Positions 53,829 to 63,607 of a DNA stretch of 64,000 nt are shown here, piece after piece. Made by a program: the position numbers and the translations under genes. Position 1 is the stretch's first letter. Each line of letters opens with the position of its first letter. Where the stretch lies: positions 372,001 through 436,000 of the forward strand of contig BLSF01000036.1 in NCBI GenBank assembly GCA_012862575.1, read 5' to 3'. The notes below the pieces were generated by a model. It had not been told where the DNA came from. It searched no databases and worked only from the letters and a program-made list of their open reading frames with translations. Source of the stretch: Parietichytrium sp. I65-24A (Eukaryota; Sar; Bigyra; Thraustochytrida; Thraustochytriidae).

Positions 53829-55793
53829 TTAGGTACAAGGCAGTTTCGGGCGGTAAGTCCCATACTGATGCACTGGAACGGTTGTTTCTAACCAGTGCAT
53901 CAAGCGACGAAGGTCACTCGGCCCAAACTTGAAGTTTGCCTCATCGCTTCGACTTTCGCATTCGCATGGTGTGTAAACTATGTGGTAGATTTCTAGGCTG
54001 CGAGCCATCTTCCCGTCGTTCAGTGCAAGGTGGGAATAACCTCCACAAGTGAGCTCGATCGCAACAATATTCTTCCTAACAAAGAGAATATTTCCAAACT
54101 GGCCTCCATGTGGCATTAGCAAAATGTCTGCTTTGTGAAATGCCTGAGCTTGGGCTTCAATACTATATTTGGAAAAGTCTTCCACAAGAGTAATGTCAAG
54201 ATGTGGCGAGCTGGACTGCCAGCTGCGAAGCGTACTTTGAATGTCTAACCATGCTCTCCTCTTTCCTGCTTCCCCTGCGGTGTTGTGTGGGTAAACAAGA
54301 ACGTTGTACACGATATCGTTGGCTGGTCGCTCGTCGCCCGCTAAGGAGCTGAGCATGGTGCGAGCCTCTGATGCAGACATGGCTTTTCGTCTTAATAGAA
54401 AGCCCTCGCTCAACTTGTCGCGTGCCCAGTCAACAAGAGGTTTTTCGGAGAATGCGTTCATGTGATTCCAGCCCTGCACCGGAACGATGAGCTCCGAAAA
54501 ACAGGTCAGCACTCCAGGAAACATATCCAGAGGAGGGGCTCCAACATCTTCACCAAACGCCCCAAGCTTGGACATCACAGCGCACATCCACGCATCGTGC
54601 TGGCAAAGCGGTGTTTGATGCGTCGCAACCAAATCATAATACTTGACCTTGTGAACCTCCTGACTCTTAAGGATTGTCAAAATCGAGAAGAGCGAGTCCC
54701 AGAGTTGGTGGCCAGGGTTGTTGCGAGTGTACTGCAACAATAACGTGCGGCGGTCATAATACACAGCGGCCCGGATCCGAGTTGACAATTGATTGAATGA
54801 TTCTTCTCCAGGTACCTGTCGCTGACCTGCCATGCGGATATTGCGCTGGTGACTGGCGTAGCACTCGGCGTAGTCCTGCAAGCTCATCGCGTTAGCCTGG
54901 TGCACCCACATCATTCCGCACCGATTTGTGCCCCATTCATAGTTGGTTTGCGGATTTGGGCAGTAAACGCAGCGATTATCGCGTTTGTTCAATGGGTCAA
55001 CGAATATGACCCCCCGTTGTGCCTGCTTGGAGGAGTCAATGTTCCAAGACACGCAAACGTCATGAAATAGGTACGCCGAGCCAATATCAGCATAGTCAGA
55101 GAGCGCTAAAGTAGCGCGGAGCATCGCAGGGCTGGTGGACTGCGAAAATGCTGGAAGACTCGGTAGGAACAGCGTCGGATCCCAGGAGCACATGTCATGA
55201 TCGGTGAGCGACATCAAACTTGCCCCCTTAACATTTTCGAGGTGAAACTGCAGCCCAGGAATCCCCAAACTCGACAAAAGCTCTTCTTGCACCGCCAGTT
55301 CACTGACGCCAGCTTGGGATGGTTTGAACTTTGGGCCTCTAAAATTGCATCCTCCAGCATTGGTGAGCTCCCTGCCGGACAACTTGACGCGCGTCTTCGA
55401 CTTTTCCAGTTCCAGGAAATCCTGCTGAAACTCTCTCGCCTCGCGGGAGTCCCTGCCATCGTCCGGGTTGTGTGGCGAGTCCAGATATTTCCCAAACAGC
55501 TTCTCGGCATCGAACCCCGGAAGCGAGGAGTAAGAAGACCAGGACATCATGCTCGCACTGCCCGGAGTCCCTGGCGGGCCGGCAAACACACTGGACCCTC
55601 GGCCCACCATTCTCAGCACCTTTTCCCACACCCAAATAGTCCAGCCCGCGACGAGCACCAGGCCAAGGCCCACCAGCAAGCGCCTGCGCTGGCCCACCCT
55701 GTGTGCGCGCACTTTGGACTCATCGCCCGGGGAAGCATCTTCGCCGCGCGAGGAGTCACCAGGTCGCATGATGCCGCGCGTGGAAGGCCGCAT
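53829..55793 (-). CDS. Type II membrane glycosyltransferase, GT61-like
   Basis: The product has 654 residues from the ATG at 55793 (MRPSTRGIM). A basic tail precedes one signal-anchor helix (39-59), the topology of Golgi glycosyltransferases. The long lumenal part ends in a GT61/DUF563-like block at about 557-581, DILLMPHGGQFGNILF, with downstream AIEL, matching the GPHGAGLTN...VVEL segment of the family. GT61 enzymes move xylose, arabinose or GlcNAc onto glycans or proteins; donor and acceptor are unknown. Many Cys in the middle (CVYCPN, CGMMW, CECES) suggest disulfides. The gene is tail to tail with the SNF2 gene, 132 bp apart. Confidence 0.76.
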   Translation of the reverse strand: MRPSTRGIMRPGDSSRGEDASPGDESKVRAHRVGQRRRLLVGLGLVLVAGWTIWVWEKVLRMVGRGSSVFAGPPGTPGSASMMSWSSYSSLPGFDAEKLFGKYLDSPHNPDDGRDSREAREFQQDFLELEKSKTRVKLSGRELTNAGGCNFRGPKFKPSQAGVSELAVQEELLSSLGIPGLQFHLENVKGASLMSLTDHDMCSWDPTLFLPSLPAFSQSTSPAMLRATLALSDYADIGSAYLFHDVCVSWNIDSSKQAQRGVIFVDPLNKRDNRCVYCPNPQTNYEWGTNRCGMMWVHQANAMSLQDYAECYASHQRNIRMAGQRQVPGEESFNQLSTRIRAAVYYDRRTLLLQYTRNNPGHQLWDSLFSILTILKSQEVHKVKYYDLVATHQTPLCQHDAWMCAVMSKLGAFGEDVGAPPLDMFPGVLTCFSELIVPVQGWNHMNAFSEKPLVDWARDKLSEGFLLRRKAMSASEARTMLSSLAGDERPANDIVYNVLVYPHNTAGEAGKRRAWLDIQSTLRSWQSSSPHLDITLVEDFSKYSIEAQAQAFHKADILLMPHGGQFGNILFVRKNIVAIELTCGGYSHLALNDGKMARSLEIYHIVYTPCECESRSDEANFKFGPSDLRRLMHWLETTVPVHQYGTYRPKLPCT

Positions 55794-55984
55794 TCCCGGA
55801 GTCTATCGCGAGCAGGACGGCGCTGTTTTGCTCGTTCCGCACTTGCCTCCCAGTCTCGCGGCTCTCGTGGCGGTGTAACGGGATTTGTGACACTCTGACA
55901 CCACGTATTGTAGCTTGTCTGACACATTCTGACACTGTCGCTACCAACGAACAGTGCGAACGATTGAGTTCAAACTAAAAGGTA

Positions 55985-56590
55985 TCATAACAAACACATA
56001 ATGCATAGTTCGGCATCGCGCCGCCTCAGTGGCAAAAAGTAGGTCAGTTTTGAAATGAATCGAATCATGATGTTCCTCGCGCCGTTGATGTCCCTTGGAA
56101 ATGTAAAGGATTTACATTGTTTGCAATCGTATGTGTCAGATCCTCCAAGTTTCCGATCCAGGTTTCCGCAATTCCCACAAGTCATAGACGTATAGACGTA
56201 TACGCTTCATCGCACATTATGACCGTCGTTTTGAGGGTCACTTTCGCTTTATTGATGAGCATTTGTCTGAACCCAACGTGTCTCCATCCCAACATGGCCC
56301 GAACAGTTTTCTTTCCAATTTTGCGCCGGCGGTTTGGGTTATCCTTCACAGCGACCATTTTCGATGATTCGAATTTGGGCAAAAGGATTACTTTGTAGGT
56401 CGAGACGAGAAATTTGCAAAGAGCCTGGTGAAGTGGTTAACTTGGTTTTTGTTTCTCCACAGAAGCTTCTCGCAGGCCGCTTTCATTTTCATCCGTTTCA
56501 CTAACCCACGTTCATTATCTAGCTCTTGTTCAAAAAAATCTGACTGGTGATACTAGTGATGCTGGTGCGAGAAGCACGTCAGAGAAAAAT
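55985..56590 (-). pseudogene. Decayed TnpB/Fanzor-type RuvC nuclease, C-terminal half
   Basis: On the minus strand, 55985-56185 encodes CGNCGN...CKQC followed by RDINGARNI, the zinc ribbon and last RuvC motif of TnpB and Fanzor proteins (the RD-NGARN Asp is catalytic). Just upstream, 56182-56382 encodes LLPKFESSKMV, RRKIGKKTVRAMLGW, a HxxFRQ-like helix and IMCDEAYTS, the matching central RuvC region. The two lie in different frames; an 8 bp tandem duplication (TACGTCTA) at the junction looks like the cause. Weaker similarity (LHQALCKFLVSTYKVI, then a Lys/Arg helix) goes on to about 56590 in shifting frames. The N-terminal half is not visible. TnpB and Fanzor are RNA-guided nucleases carried by IS607-like DNA transposons; this copy is a 5'-truncated relic. 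Confidence 0.85.
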
Positions 56591-57261
56591 TTTTCTTTGT
56601 TCTCAAAATGGAAAAAAGCAGTAAATGAAAATAGAAGATGAGAACTCGCGAATTGCGAACCTTTTGGTTTCGATGTTTTCCGAGAAGGCGCGACCGGTTC
56701 GATGGCTTTTCCGCACTTGGAGAAAGAAAAGGCGTTGGGTACCGGTACGGTAGCGAGAGAGTAAATTTAACTCCGCGAGCACGACAAGTTGCGGACGCGG
56801 GAACAGCTAGCCTACTTTGTTCTCTTCTATGGTCACGCGATGTGGATACGAGAGGACACAGATGTACACTTAAGCCGGTGCTCGTGCATCCAGACTGAGC
56901 TTATTTGTCCCAGCACGTCTACGCTGAGAATGTGATGAAAAAAAATTCGAGTTTGATAAGAAAAAATAGATTTGTTGGACAATAGTCAGCGCAGCAGTCG
57001 CTAGCTGGGATTTACGCAGAAGCCCATCGAAGGAGTGCGAAAAAGCGCATGTGCTGGAATAGCGCTGCCACACGTGGGGCATGGGCAAGAGCCAAGTTGT
57101 AAATTGGTATTGGTCTAGCACGTTTCGGTACAAACAAGCGATCATGCGTGACCGGGACGGTTACAGGAATCATACAGAGGGCAGGAAGTTGGTCAGTTTG
57201 GTCAATGAGTGGCTCGCTAGGCCACACATTCGCTCACAGAAAATACACGCCTGAGAGACGT
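56591..57261. other. Spacer upstream of the nuclease relic
   Basis: The 671 bp should contain the lost 5' part of the relic if it was ever inserted whole, but I see no protein similarity. A GTACCGGTAC palindrome lies at about 56740-56749. No terminal inverted repeat was found by eye. Confidence 0.35.
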
Positions 57262-58152
57262 CTAAGCTGTGGCACCGACGAGACGAGCTTCGTTTCCGAA
57301 ATCAAGCTCGTTTATCGAGGCCTTGCGCCCAAGAAATGGGATCCAGTGTGATTTGGGGGAAAGGAACTTGAAATCGACACCGCCTGGGTAGTAAGGGTTG
57401 CTCTTGAGCTCCCTCACACGGCGTTCTTCGTCCTTCTTCTCCTGCTTGGCGCGTATCTTAGCAGCCTTCTCCGCTTGCTTTTCGGGGGTCTCCTTCCTGA
57501 AACTTAGACGCTTGCTCTGACTAATGATGGACTTTTTAATCGAGGTGGATTTTGCCTTCTTCTCCTTATCACGCCGAGAGGCCGAGAGCTTGGAATCTCC
57601 TTCACTCTCGTTGCCGCTGTCCTTTGCCGAACGACCTCCGGAAAGCAGCCGTGAGAAGCGCACGCTCAGCCGGGAGCCTTTGGACTTTTCGCTTTTCTCA
57701 GACTTCTTGTGCGCCACCTTGGGAGCTTTCTCTTTGGTTCCAGGTCTTGGAATATTGAAGGAATCATATTCATCAGAGTCTGCATCGATCTGAACCTCAA
57801 CGTCGGGGTTCAGGTTGGACTCTACAGCGATATCGTCAGAGTATACATCATCGATGCTTGCGCGACTCGCCTTTGACGCTACCGTCGACCTCCCTGGGCT
57901 TTCACCGGTACGGTCTGAATATCCGGACTTTCTTGATCGCTGACCGTGACTCTTTCGCTTCTCCGTGGCCCACGCCACAGGGTCCTGGATGGCGCTGTTG
58001 CCTGCTTCGAATGTCTCGCGGTGGCCCTTTTCACTAGGGTCTACTTCGCCGTCAGGCTCTACGGCCTTTCCATTCGTCCCGCGCGACGAGTCAAAAGGGT
58101 CGACCTCCTTCTTTTCGCCGCGCTTCTTACTACTCCTCAGCAACCTCCTCAT
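57262..58152 (-). CDS. Basic Ser/Lys-rich protein, unrecognised
   Basis: The product has 296 residues from the ATG at 58152 (MRRLLRSSKK). It is strongly charged and mostly disordered: acidic-Ser patches in the first half (DDVYSDDI, QIDADSDEYDSF), Ser/Lys/Arg-rich sequence after about residue 150 (KKSEKSEKSKGS, SKLSASRRDKEKKAK), and a helical Lys/Glu stretch (EKQAEKAAKIRAKQEKKDEERR). The last 50 residues are more ordered (NPYYPGGVDFKFLSPKSHW, PFLGRKASINELDF) and may be the conserved part. Many RxxS sites suggest kinase regulation. No family is recognised. Confidence 0.62.
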   Translation of the reverse strand: MRRLLRSSKKRGEKKEVDPFDSSRGTNGKAVEPDGEVDPSEKGHRETFEAGNSAIQDPVAWATEKRKSHGQRSRKSGYSDRTGESPGRSTVASKASRASIDDVYSDDIAVESNLNPDVEVQIDADSDEYDSFNIPRPGTKEKAPKVAHKKSEKSEKSKGSRLSVRFSRLLSGGRSAKDSGNESEGDSKLSASRRDKEKKAKSTSIKKSIISQSKRLSFRKETPEKQAEKAAKIRAKQEKKDEERRVRELKSNPYYPGGVDFKFLSPKSHWIPFLGRKASINELDFGNEARLVGATA

Positions 58153-58632
58153 CCTGGCAGCCAAAGTTCTGCTCGTATGCTACACCACACCTCGGTCTTT
58201 GCGCCACCTACAAGCTCGATGCGCAAGCACCTAGCCCGATTTCTATTTCGCAGCACCCGCACCACCAGCTGCCAGCCCCCACGTGCCCCGAAACACTTGC
58301 AGTCGTGACAGCCCAATCCCACAGCAGTCCAGTACAGAGCAGAGCAGTGCAAACAGAGAGCTTGTGCAAGACAATAGCGGCAAATGTCTCGCCACTGCCA
58401 CTGCCGCTGCGCTCCGTGCTCTCTCCGGCCTCACTAGACTCACTTCCGTCTGTGTTGCTTCCTTCCTGGCTTCCTTCCTTCCCTCTCTCCCTCTATCTCC
58501 CTCTTCTGCTTTTGCTGCTTCCGTCTCCCCTACTCTATCTACTCTCACTCACCACACTGCTATGTCCGAGTCTCCCTCCACCTCTCTCCTACTCTCCTAC
58601 TCTCTCTCTCTCTCTCTCTCTCTCTTAGCGGT

Positions 58633-58670
<38 letters not shown>

Positions 58671-61036
58671 GCTTGGACAGAGAGAGACGGATAATAATGA
58701 TGAATGAATGATGTGAACATTGCGAACGTGTGTGTGTGCGACAGTTTGTGCAAAGGAGGCGTAGGCGAATGGTTATTGGTGCTGTAGTGCTGTAGTGCGG
58801 TAGTGCGATGGTGCCGTGGTGCTAGCCAGTGTGGAGGATGGACTGGGATGGTTCTATGGCTCAGTAGCGGATGGGTAGAAGGAGTGGTGGGATGCAGCTG
58901 GAATGTGCAGTAAGTTCTGGCGCCGTGAGTGAGAGAGTGGAGTGAGTGAGTGAGTGTGCTATAATGGAGGCGTGCCTGAGCGAAAAGGAATGAACGAATG
59001 AGCGTTTGTCTATGAGTGCCTGGTAAGTGAAGGTTTTTCCCTCCACTTTGATTGATTTCTCAATAAGTAAATCATTACTTTCTAAACTGCAAACTAACAA
59101 CAACTATCTCTACCAGCTAGGCGAGACTCTACAGCCTGAGGCTTCTTTTTGTTAGCAGTACCGACAGTGCGCACTAGCCGTCAGTACTCAAGTACACATC
59201 TTTTCTGAACAGAGTTGTGAAAATGTTCATTGAAAATGGAAATGATAATTGACAATTGACTGTGAACATGAAGAATGCGCGCGAGATACAGACGCAATGG
59301 AGACGGCGCACGGAAAGGAGTCATGAGAGCCCGTGAGAGCCCGTGAGAGGCCCCAGTTTGGCCGGGTTCAGGTTAGTTTCGTTTCGCGCGACTCAGAGGT
59401 CGTTTCAAGCTTTTCTGTAGTGTCATCGCTTTGTCATGGCTTTGTCATGGAATGGAGTACCAGGTACAGTGGGCAGGCACTCCCAGCCGCACAGTATTGT
59501 TGCTGCGAGCGCGAGGAAGGAGTGGGAAAATGTGGAGGAAGGAGGGAGGTGGACGAAGACCGAGGACAACGGGGGACCGAAGACTGAAGCCCACGCGATC
59601 GTTTACTACTTCGCAAGGCAAAAACTACCTTGGACGCCGTCTCGCAGCACCGTATTTTCGCGGAAATGCCCCATCGCGCGAGCCTAGTTGCACAACCTGC
59701 CACGTGAGTCATATCTCGGAAACCCCGACGATGTGCGAGCACAAGCCGTGTGGGGACTCTTCCACTCTGGGAGTAACGATGCTACTGAGACTACTGAGAG
59801 TGATTTTGACTGCCTGCCACAGTGGCCACAGTCATGGTTGTACGGTACTGGTAGCAACTCACGGCCACGACCTCGCAAGTTTGGCGGCGATGGACGCGAT
59901 GCGTTGGACAATATCATACTAACAATGAGGAAGGCTTGATGCTGGGGAGCTGCCTTTCGTCCTTTCTTTCTTGCTCGCTTTTGCAGTGGCAGTGAGAGTG
60001 ACAGCGAGTCTGCACGCCTCTATCCATAGCTTGTCCATCTCTCATACACTGGGCCACTGGCCACGGTTGTGAATTCGTAAACGCCCTTCTCGAAAATCTT
60101 GCACGCTTAGGCCCAGAAGCTTAGTCTTTGAATATCTCTGAGCAAACAACCACTTGAGACTCGAGAAGGATTCACTATCCAAAACCCTGCACCACGGTAA
60201 AACGTAACACTCCCTATGTTGCCTCCACGTGTACGTGTGTGCACCAGCACGAGGTGTGCGCACTATGGGCGTGTAGTAGGAGTGAGAAAGAGACCGCTTC
60301 TGAGAAGGAGAGAAAGAAGGAAGCGTGTGCAATGACTCGCGGTGAAATAGTCATTTGACGTTTGCTCTGTGTGCTGGCCGATGTTGAATGGCGCCATGAA
60401 ATGATGAATGCGAGCCTCAGCTCTTTCGTTGCTCGTTTCGAGTCGAGTCGGGTCGAGTTTATAGTTCTCCGCCGGGATTCGATTTTGGCGAAAGGTTTGT
60501 AGTACTTGATAAATCGATATGATCAGAGTCTGTGAGACTCGGCTTTGGCTCTCATTGTGCTGTTATGAAGGTTCAGGGGTTGCTGTCAGATCGCTGCTGC
60601 GATTCTGAAAGGCAACCTATGTCTCACTCTTTTTTCCCATCGCTTCTGAATTCTGTTTGTTTCCAGTGCCACTGAGTGAGGCTATTAGCTAACTGACACT
60701 AACGAGAGAAAAGTGCGAAAAGTGCGAACCACCTAAGGTGACTTGTTTACAGAATCAGCTGGAATCCATCCGAGTCCTTGGCTTTCGCCGTGATGACCCG
60801 AACCCGATAGCCTCGCAATGCTGCAAGCAGACGAACATGGAACACAGAGAGCGTTCTAAAGAGACTGGCCGCACGTACTGGGGCCAAGAAAACTGAGCAT
60901 TTTCAGACTCGCCGTTCCTCTTATCACAGGATGCCGATATGATTTCATGAAATAAAGAACGTTTGTGTACAAGTACAAGCAGCCAGGAAAAGTGGTGAAG
61001 AGGCATACAGAAAAGAGACAATTGAGCTTTTAGAAA
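58153..61036. other. Long spacer with simple repeats
   Basis: This 2.9 kb region holds the CT/AG inverted microsatellite (listed separately), degenerate TAGTGCGG repeats (about 58781-58822), a GAGAGCCCGT duplication (about 59325-59350) and GTAC motifs near 59155-59205 and 59457-59467. Open frames around 59333-59939 overlap each other on both strands and show no motif, so I do not call them. Confidence 0.4.
58600..58667. repeat. Inverted microsatellite (CT)13 - 11 bp - (AG)15
   Basis: A CT run (58600-58625) and an AG run (58637-58667) are separated by TAGCGGTGACC. The arms are fully complementary, so the block can form a hairpin of about 26 bp. Confidence 0.95.
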
Positions 61037-62338
61037 TCACTGTTTACCGTTCGTCCGCAACTCGCGAGCCGCATTTTCAAAACGTTCCATGCAACCCACC
61101 ATCTCGTCCAAGACAGCAGGGTCGCTCGGGCTCTTGATGTAATCCGCTGCTTCCTTTTTGCAGACAAGGGAGGCCATGCAATAGCTCAGAGCCACGCTTG
61201 CCTTCTGGCATTCGTTTTCTGTCGAGCAAGTATTTACATTCGCAAAGCAAGATGAGCATTTTTTGCCGATCTGCTCGGAAAAACTGCGCATCTGTTCCAT
61301 ATCCAGCTTTTCAAAGGACGTTGGACCCTCTGGTTCTGGCGCAGAGGTTTGAGAAGGAGTGGTAACAGCAGCAACTTGCTGCTTGGCCTTGGCCAGCAGC
61401 GCGTTGTCGGTGAGGTCGAGCTTCTTCACGCGATCAAGGGCAGAGAGAAGTGGAAATTTAAACCTATCAAATACGCTCTCGACGGAGTCCAAAGCTGGCC
61501 GAGCATCCATTGATATAGACTTGATGGACTTGGCGTCGTGGAGCTCTGGTTTCATGTCCTGTTTGGCGAGCTCGTCATCAAAGTAAAAGTCGATAATGTA
61601 ACGCACTTCCTTGCCGTTCCTGTCAATAATCCAGTCATGGCGATCGAATGGTTTTGGGTACCCCATGAAGGTGGACTTGAACCACGCTTGTGGCGAAATA
61701 TCGTGAGGCCTGCCCATGAATCGCGAAAGCTTGACTCCATTTGCCTTCTCAAACTCCTCACCATGAAGGCCTTTCTCCCAGACCAAAACGCTATTCCACG
61801 CGCGCTCGTTCATGTTGTTGTGCACGGCGACGATGGTGTCTAGCTCCTTTTCGTCCACGTCCTCAGCCTTCCCTTTGCGCACCAATGCGTTAAAAAACAT
61901 TTGCGGCGAAGGGTACTGCCACGTATCGCCCTCCGTACCGCCCTTTGGAATACAGCTTTGAACGCGATTTGTGTCCAGAGCTCCTTTCTGACCTGGTGCA
62001 GGAAGCTGATTCGGGTTGAACGGCATTTGGTTCGTTGGGTCTATTGGTTGTGCGTACACATTGTACTGCTGTCCAGAGGGTGATTTCCCGTCGTGTTTCA
62101 CAGGGCATCCTCCCTGTTGTGCAGCAGCCGCATCGTGTTTGACCGGGCAACCTCCCTGCTGCGCCTGAGCTGGCGCATCATCATGCTTGACCGGGCACTG
62201 CGCAGGTGCGTCGTGCTTGACCGGGCACCCCCCTTGGTGCTGCTCACTCACTGCCGCGTCATGCTTCACCGGGCAAGCCGCGGCTTGCGCCACTGGTGCA
62301 GCAGCGCTCGCACTTGCCGTGGAGTTGTTGGACCCCAT
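61037..62338 (-). CDS. HCCS: Cytochrome c haem lyase (HCCS) with five CPVKHD motifs and a twin CX9C tail
   Basis: The product has 433 residues from the ATG at 62338, against about 270 in animals. It joins haem to cytochrome c in the mitochondrial intermembrane space. The N terminus (20-85) carries five CPVKHD haem-binding motifs with Cys at 22, 38, 48, 64 and 78. The catalytic domain follows (about 95-260): MFFNALVRKGK, NNMNERAWNSVLVWEKGLHGEE with the haem-ligand His192, and FMGYPKPFDRHDWIIDRNG. A Pro/Ala linker leads to an unusual Cys-rich tail: C361-x9-C371 and C377-x9-C387, a twin CX9C (CHCH-like) pattern typical of Mia40-imported proteins. The tail shows no relation to ordinary HCCS and may be a fusion to a small CHCH protein. 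Confidence 0.94.
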   Translation of the reverse strand: MGSNNSTASASAAAPVAQAAACPVKHDAAVSEQHQGGCPVKHDAPAQCPVKHDDAPAQAQQGGCPVKHDAAAAQQGGCPVKHDGKSPSGQQYNVYAQPIDPTNQMPFNPNQLPAPGQKGALDTNRVQSCIPKGGTEGDTWQYPSPQMFFNALVRKGKAEDVDEKELDTIVAVHNNMNERAWNSVLVWEKGLHGEEFEKANGVKLSRFMGRPHDISPQAWFKSTFMGYPKPFDRHDWIIDRNGKEVRYIIDFYFDDELAKQDMKPELHDAKSIKSISMDARPALDSVESVFDRFKFPLLSALDRVKKLDLTDNALLAKAKQQVAAVTTPSQTSAPEPEGPTSFEKLDMEQMRSFSEQIGKKCSSCFANVNTCSTENECQKASVALSYCMASLVCKKEAADYIKSPSDPAVLDEMVGCMERFENAARELRTNGKQ

Positions 62339-63106
62339 CCCGACGAACGCAACCTAACCTCACCCTCCACGGAGCACAACACGGAGACAGAAGACGGGCT
62401 CAAACCTGTGCGTCAACAGTTGCCAACTGCACGCACGTCTCACGATTCACGTTTAGAGTTTAGCGTTTCGCGTTTCGCGTTCGCTGTGTCTCACTGCTGG
62501 CTGTGTGAGTCGTACCTCCTTCCTTCCGGAAGTCAGGGCCGCGCAGAGCTCTATAACCACACTGACCGAAAATTTTACTTACACATGTCTACTTACACGA
62601 CACGCAAGACAGACAAGCTAGGAGCGGTGGTAGATGGCAGCGAGTTGGTTTGGACTATGGGGAAGGTATGCAGCACGCTAGACGAAAGCATGGACGACAG
62701 CCTGCAGAAAGCGTTCCGCCGGAGAGCGTGGAGCACAAGCGAAATTGGGTTTCATTCATCTAAAGCTAGTCTCTTCACCTTCGAGACAAAGCAAAGCAAA
62801 GCCAGGAAATCTTAGAATAGTTCAGATTCAGAGATACGGAGGGTTTGGCCTTTGGGAGTGATAAGGTGCTTGCTTCATTTTGGCAGAAATTTTGCAAAAG
62901 CCTCTGCGCGTGGGTTGGAATTGTGAGATCGTTCATGTAAAACTCGAGGCGTTCGTTTTTCAATCAATACGTACAAAGTAAAAGAAGCTTCCTCATTCGC
63001 CCAGCACTGTGCGGGCAGAACCTGCTTATTTGAAGAAAGCAGAATTGCAACCTTGACTTGCGAGGATCCGACTTTCCAGTTCCTCCCCCGCCCGCGGTGC
63101 TCAAAT
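62339..63106. other. Spacer, no gene recognised
   Basis: The 768 bp contains the haem lyase promoter. An open frame of 76 codons from an ATG at 62585 to 62815 has no recognisable motif and I do not call it. Confidence 0.35.
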
Positions 63107-63607
63107 TTAGGCTTTCTTGACGAGCTTCACGGCCTCGAATTTCTTCATCAGGGAGTAGTAGCGCTGCAGAACAATCCACAAGACACAAGCAGAACCGGAA
63201 ATCCATGCGTTGCGCTCAGCTGCTAGCAACTTCATGCGTGGGTCCGTGGATTCTCCACCTTCTGCCTTTGAACCCTTGTAGTCGTCCTCCCGCTCGTAGA
63301 TGGACTGCAAGCTCGCCATGAAGGTCAGCACTGAGACCAAAAGGCTTGTCCAAAACAGAGACAATGGCATGCTTGGGTGAATCTCTTTAAACATGACAGC
63401 GTCGCAGAGACGGAGCACCACTTTTCTCATCCCATTCGGGAACGGCAGCATCAGCAAACTCGAGAGAACCACTGGCGGCGGAAACACCGCATACCTTTAA
63501 TTTAAAAATTCAAACCACGGCACAAGCTCACGTCAGTTCAGTATCAACGCCTTCCCTCTGCCAGAGAAACCCCGAGCGACTTACACGAAGACTTTGAAGA
63601 ACGACAT
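63107..63607 (-). CDS. BAP29/BAP31-like ER membrane protein (two exons)
   Basis: Exon 1 is 63585-63607 (only MSFFKVF plus part of a Val codon) and exon 2 is 63107-63494. The 90 bp intron has a GTAAGT donor and a TTAAAG acceptor. The 136-residue product has three hydrophobic segments (about 7-27, 47-69, 98-117), and AAERNAWISGSACVLWIVLQRY matches the third-helix signature of Bap31 (RNLYIAGF...RL). Bap31 handles ER membrane protein export and quality control. The long C-terminal coiled coil of animal Bap31 is missing, and the end LVKKA is only near a KKxx ER retrieval signal. The first exon was chosen because it supplies an ATG and a matching phase. Confidence 0.76.

Noticed and set aside
56117-56398. 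Plus-strand 93-codon frame across the nuclease relic
   Set aside because: It is the antisense of the TnpB/Fanzor region, which has clear family motifs on the minus strand.
59333-59939. Overlapping open frames on both strands (up to 163 codons)
   Set aside because: They overlap in several frames, lack motifs and lie in repeat-rich spacer.
62585-62815. Small ATG-started frame of 76 codons after the haem lyase gene
   Set aside because: No motif, no supporting splice signals, and its length is within chance.
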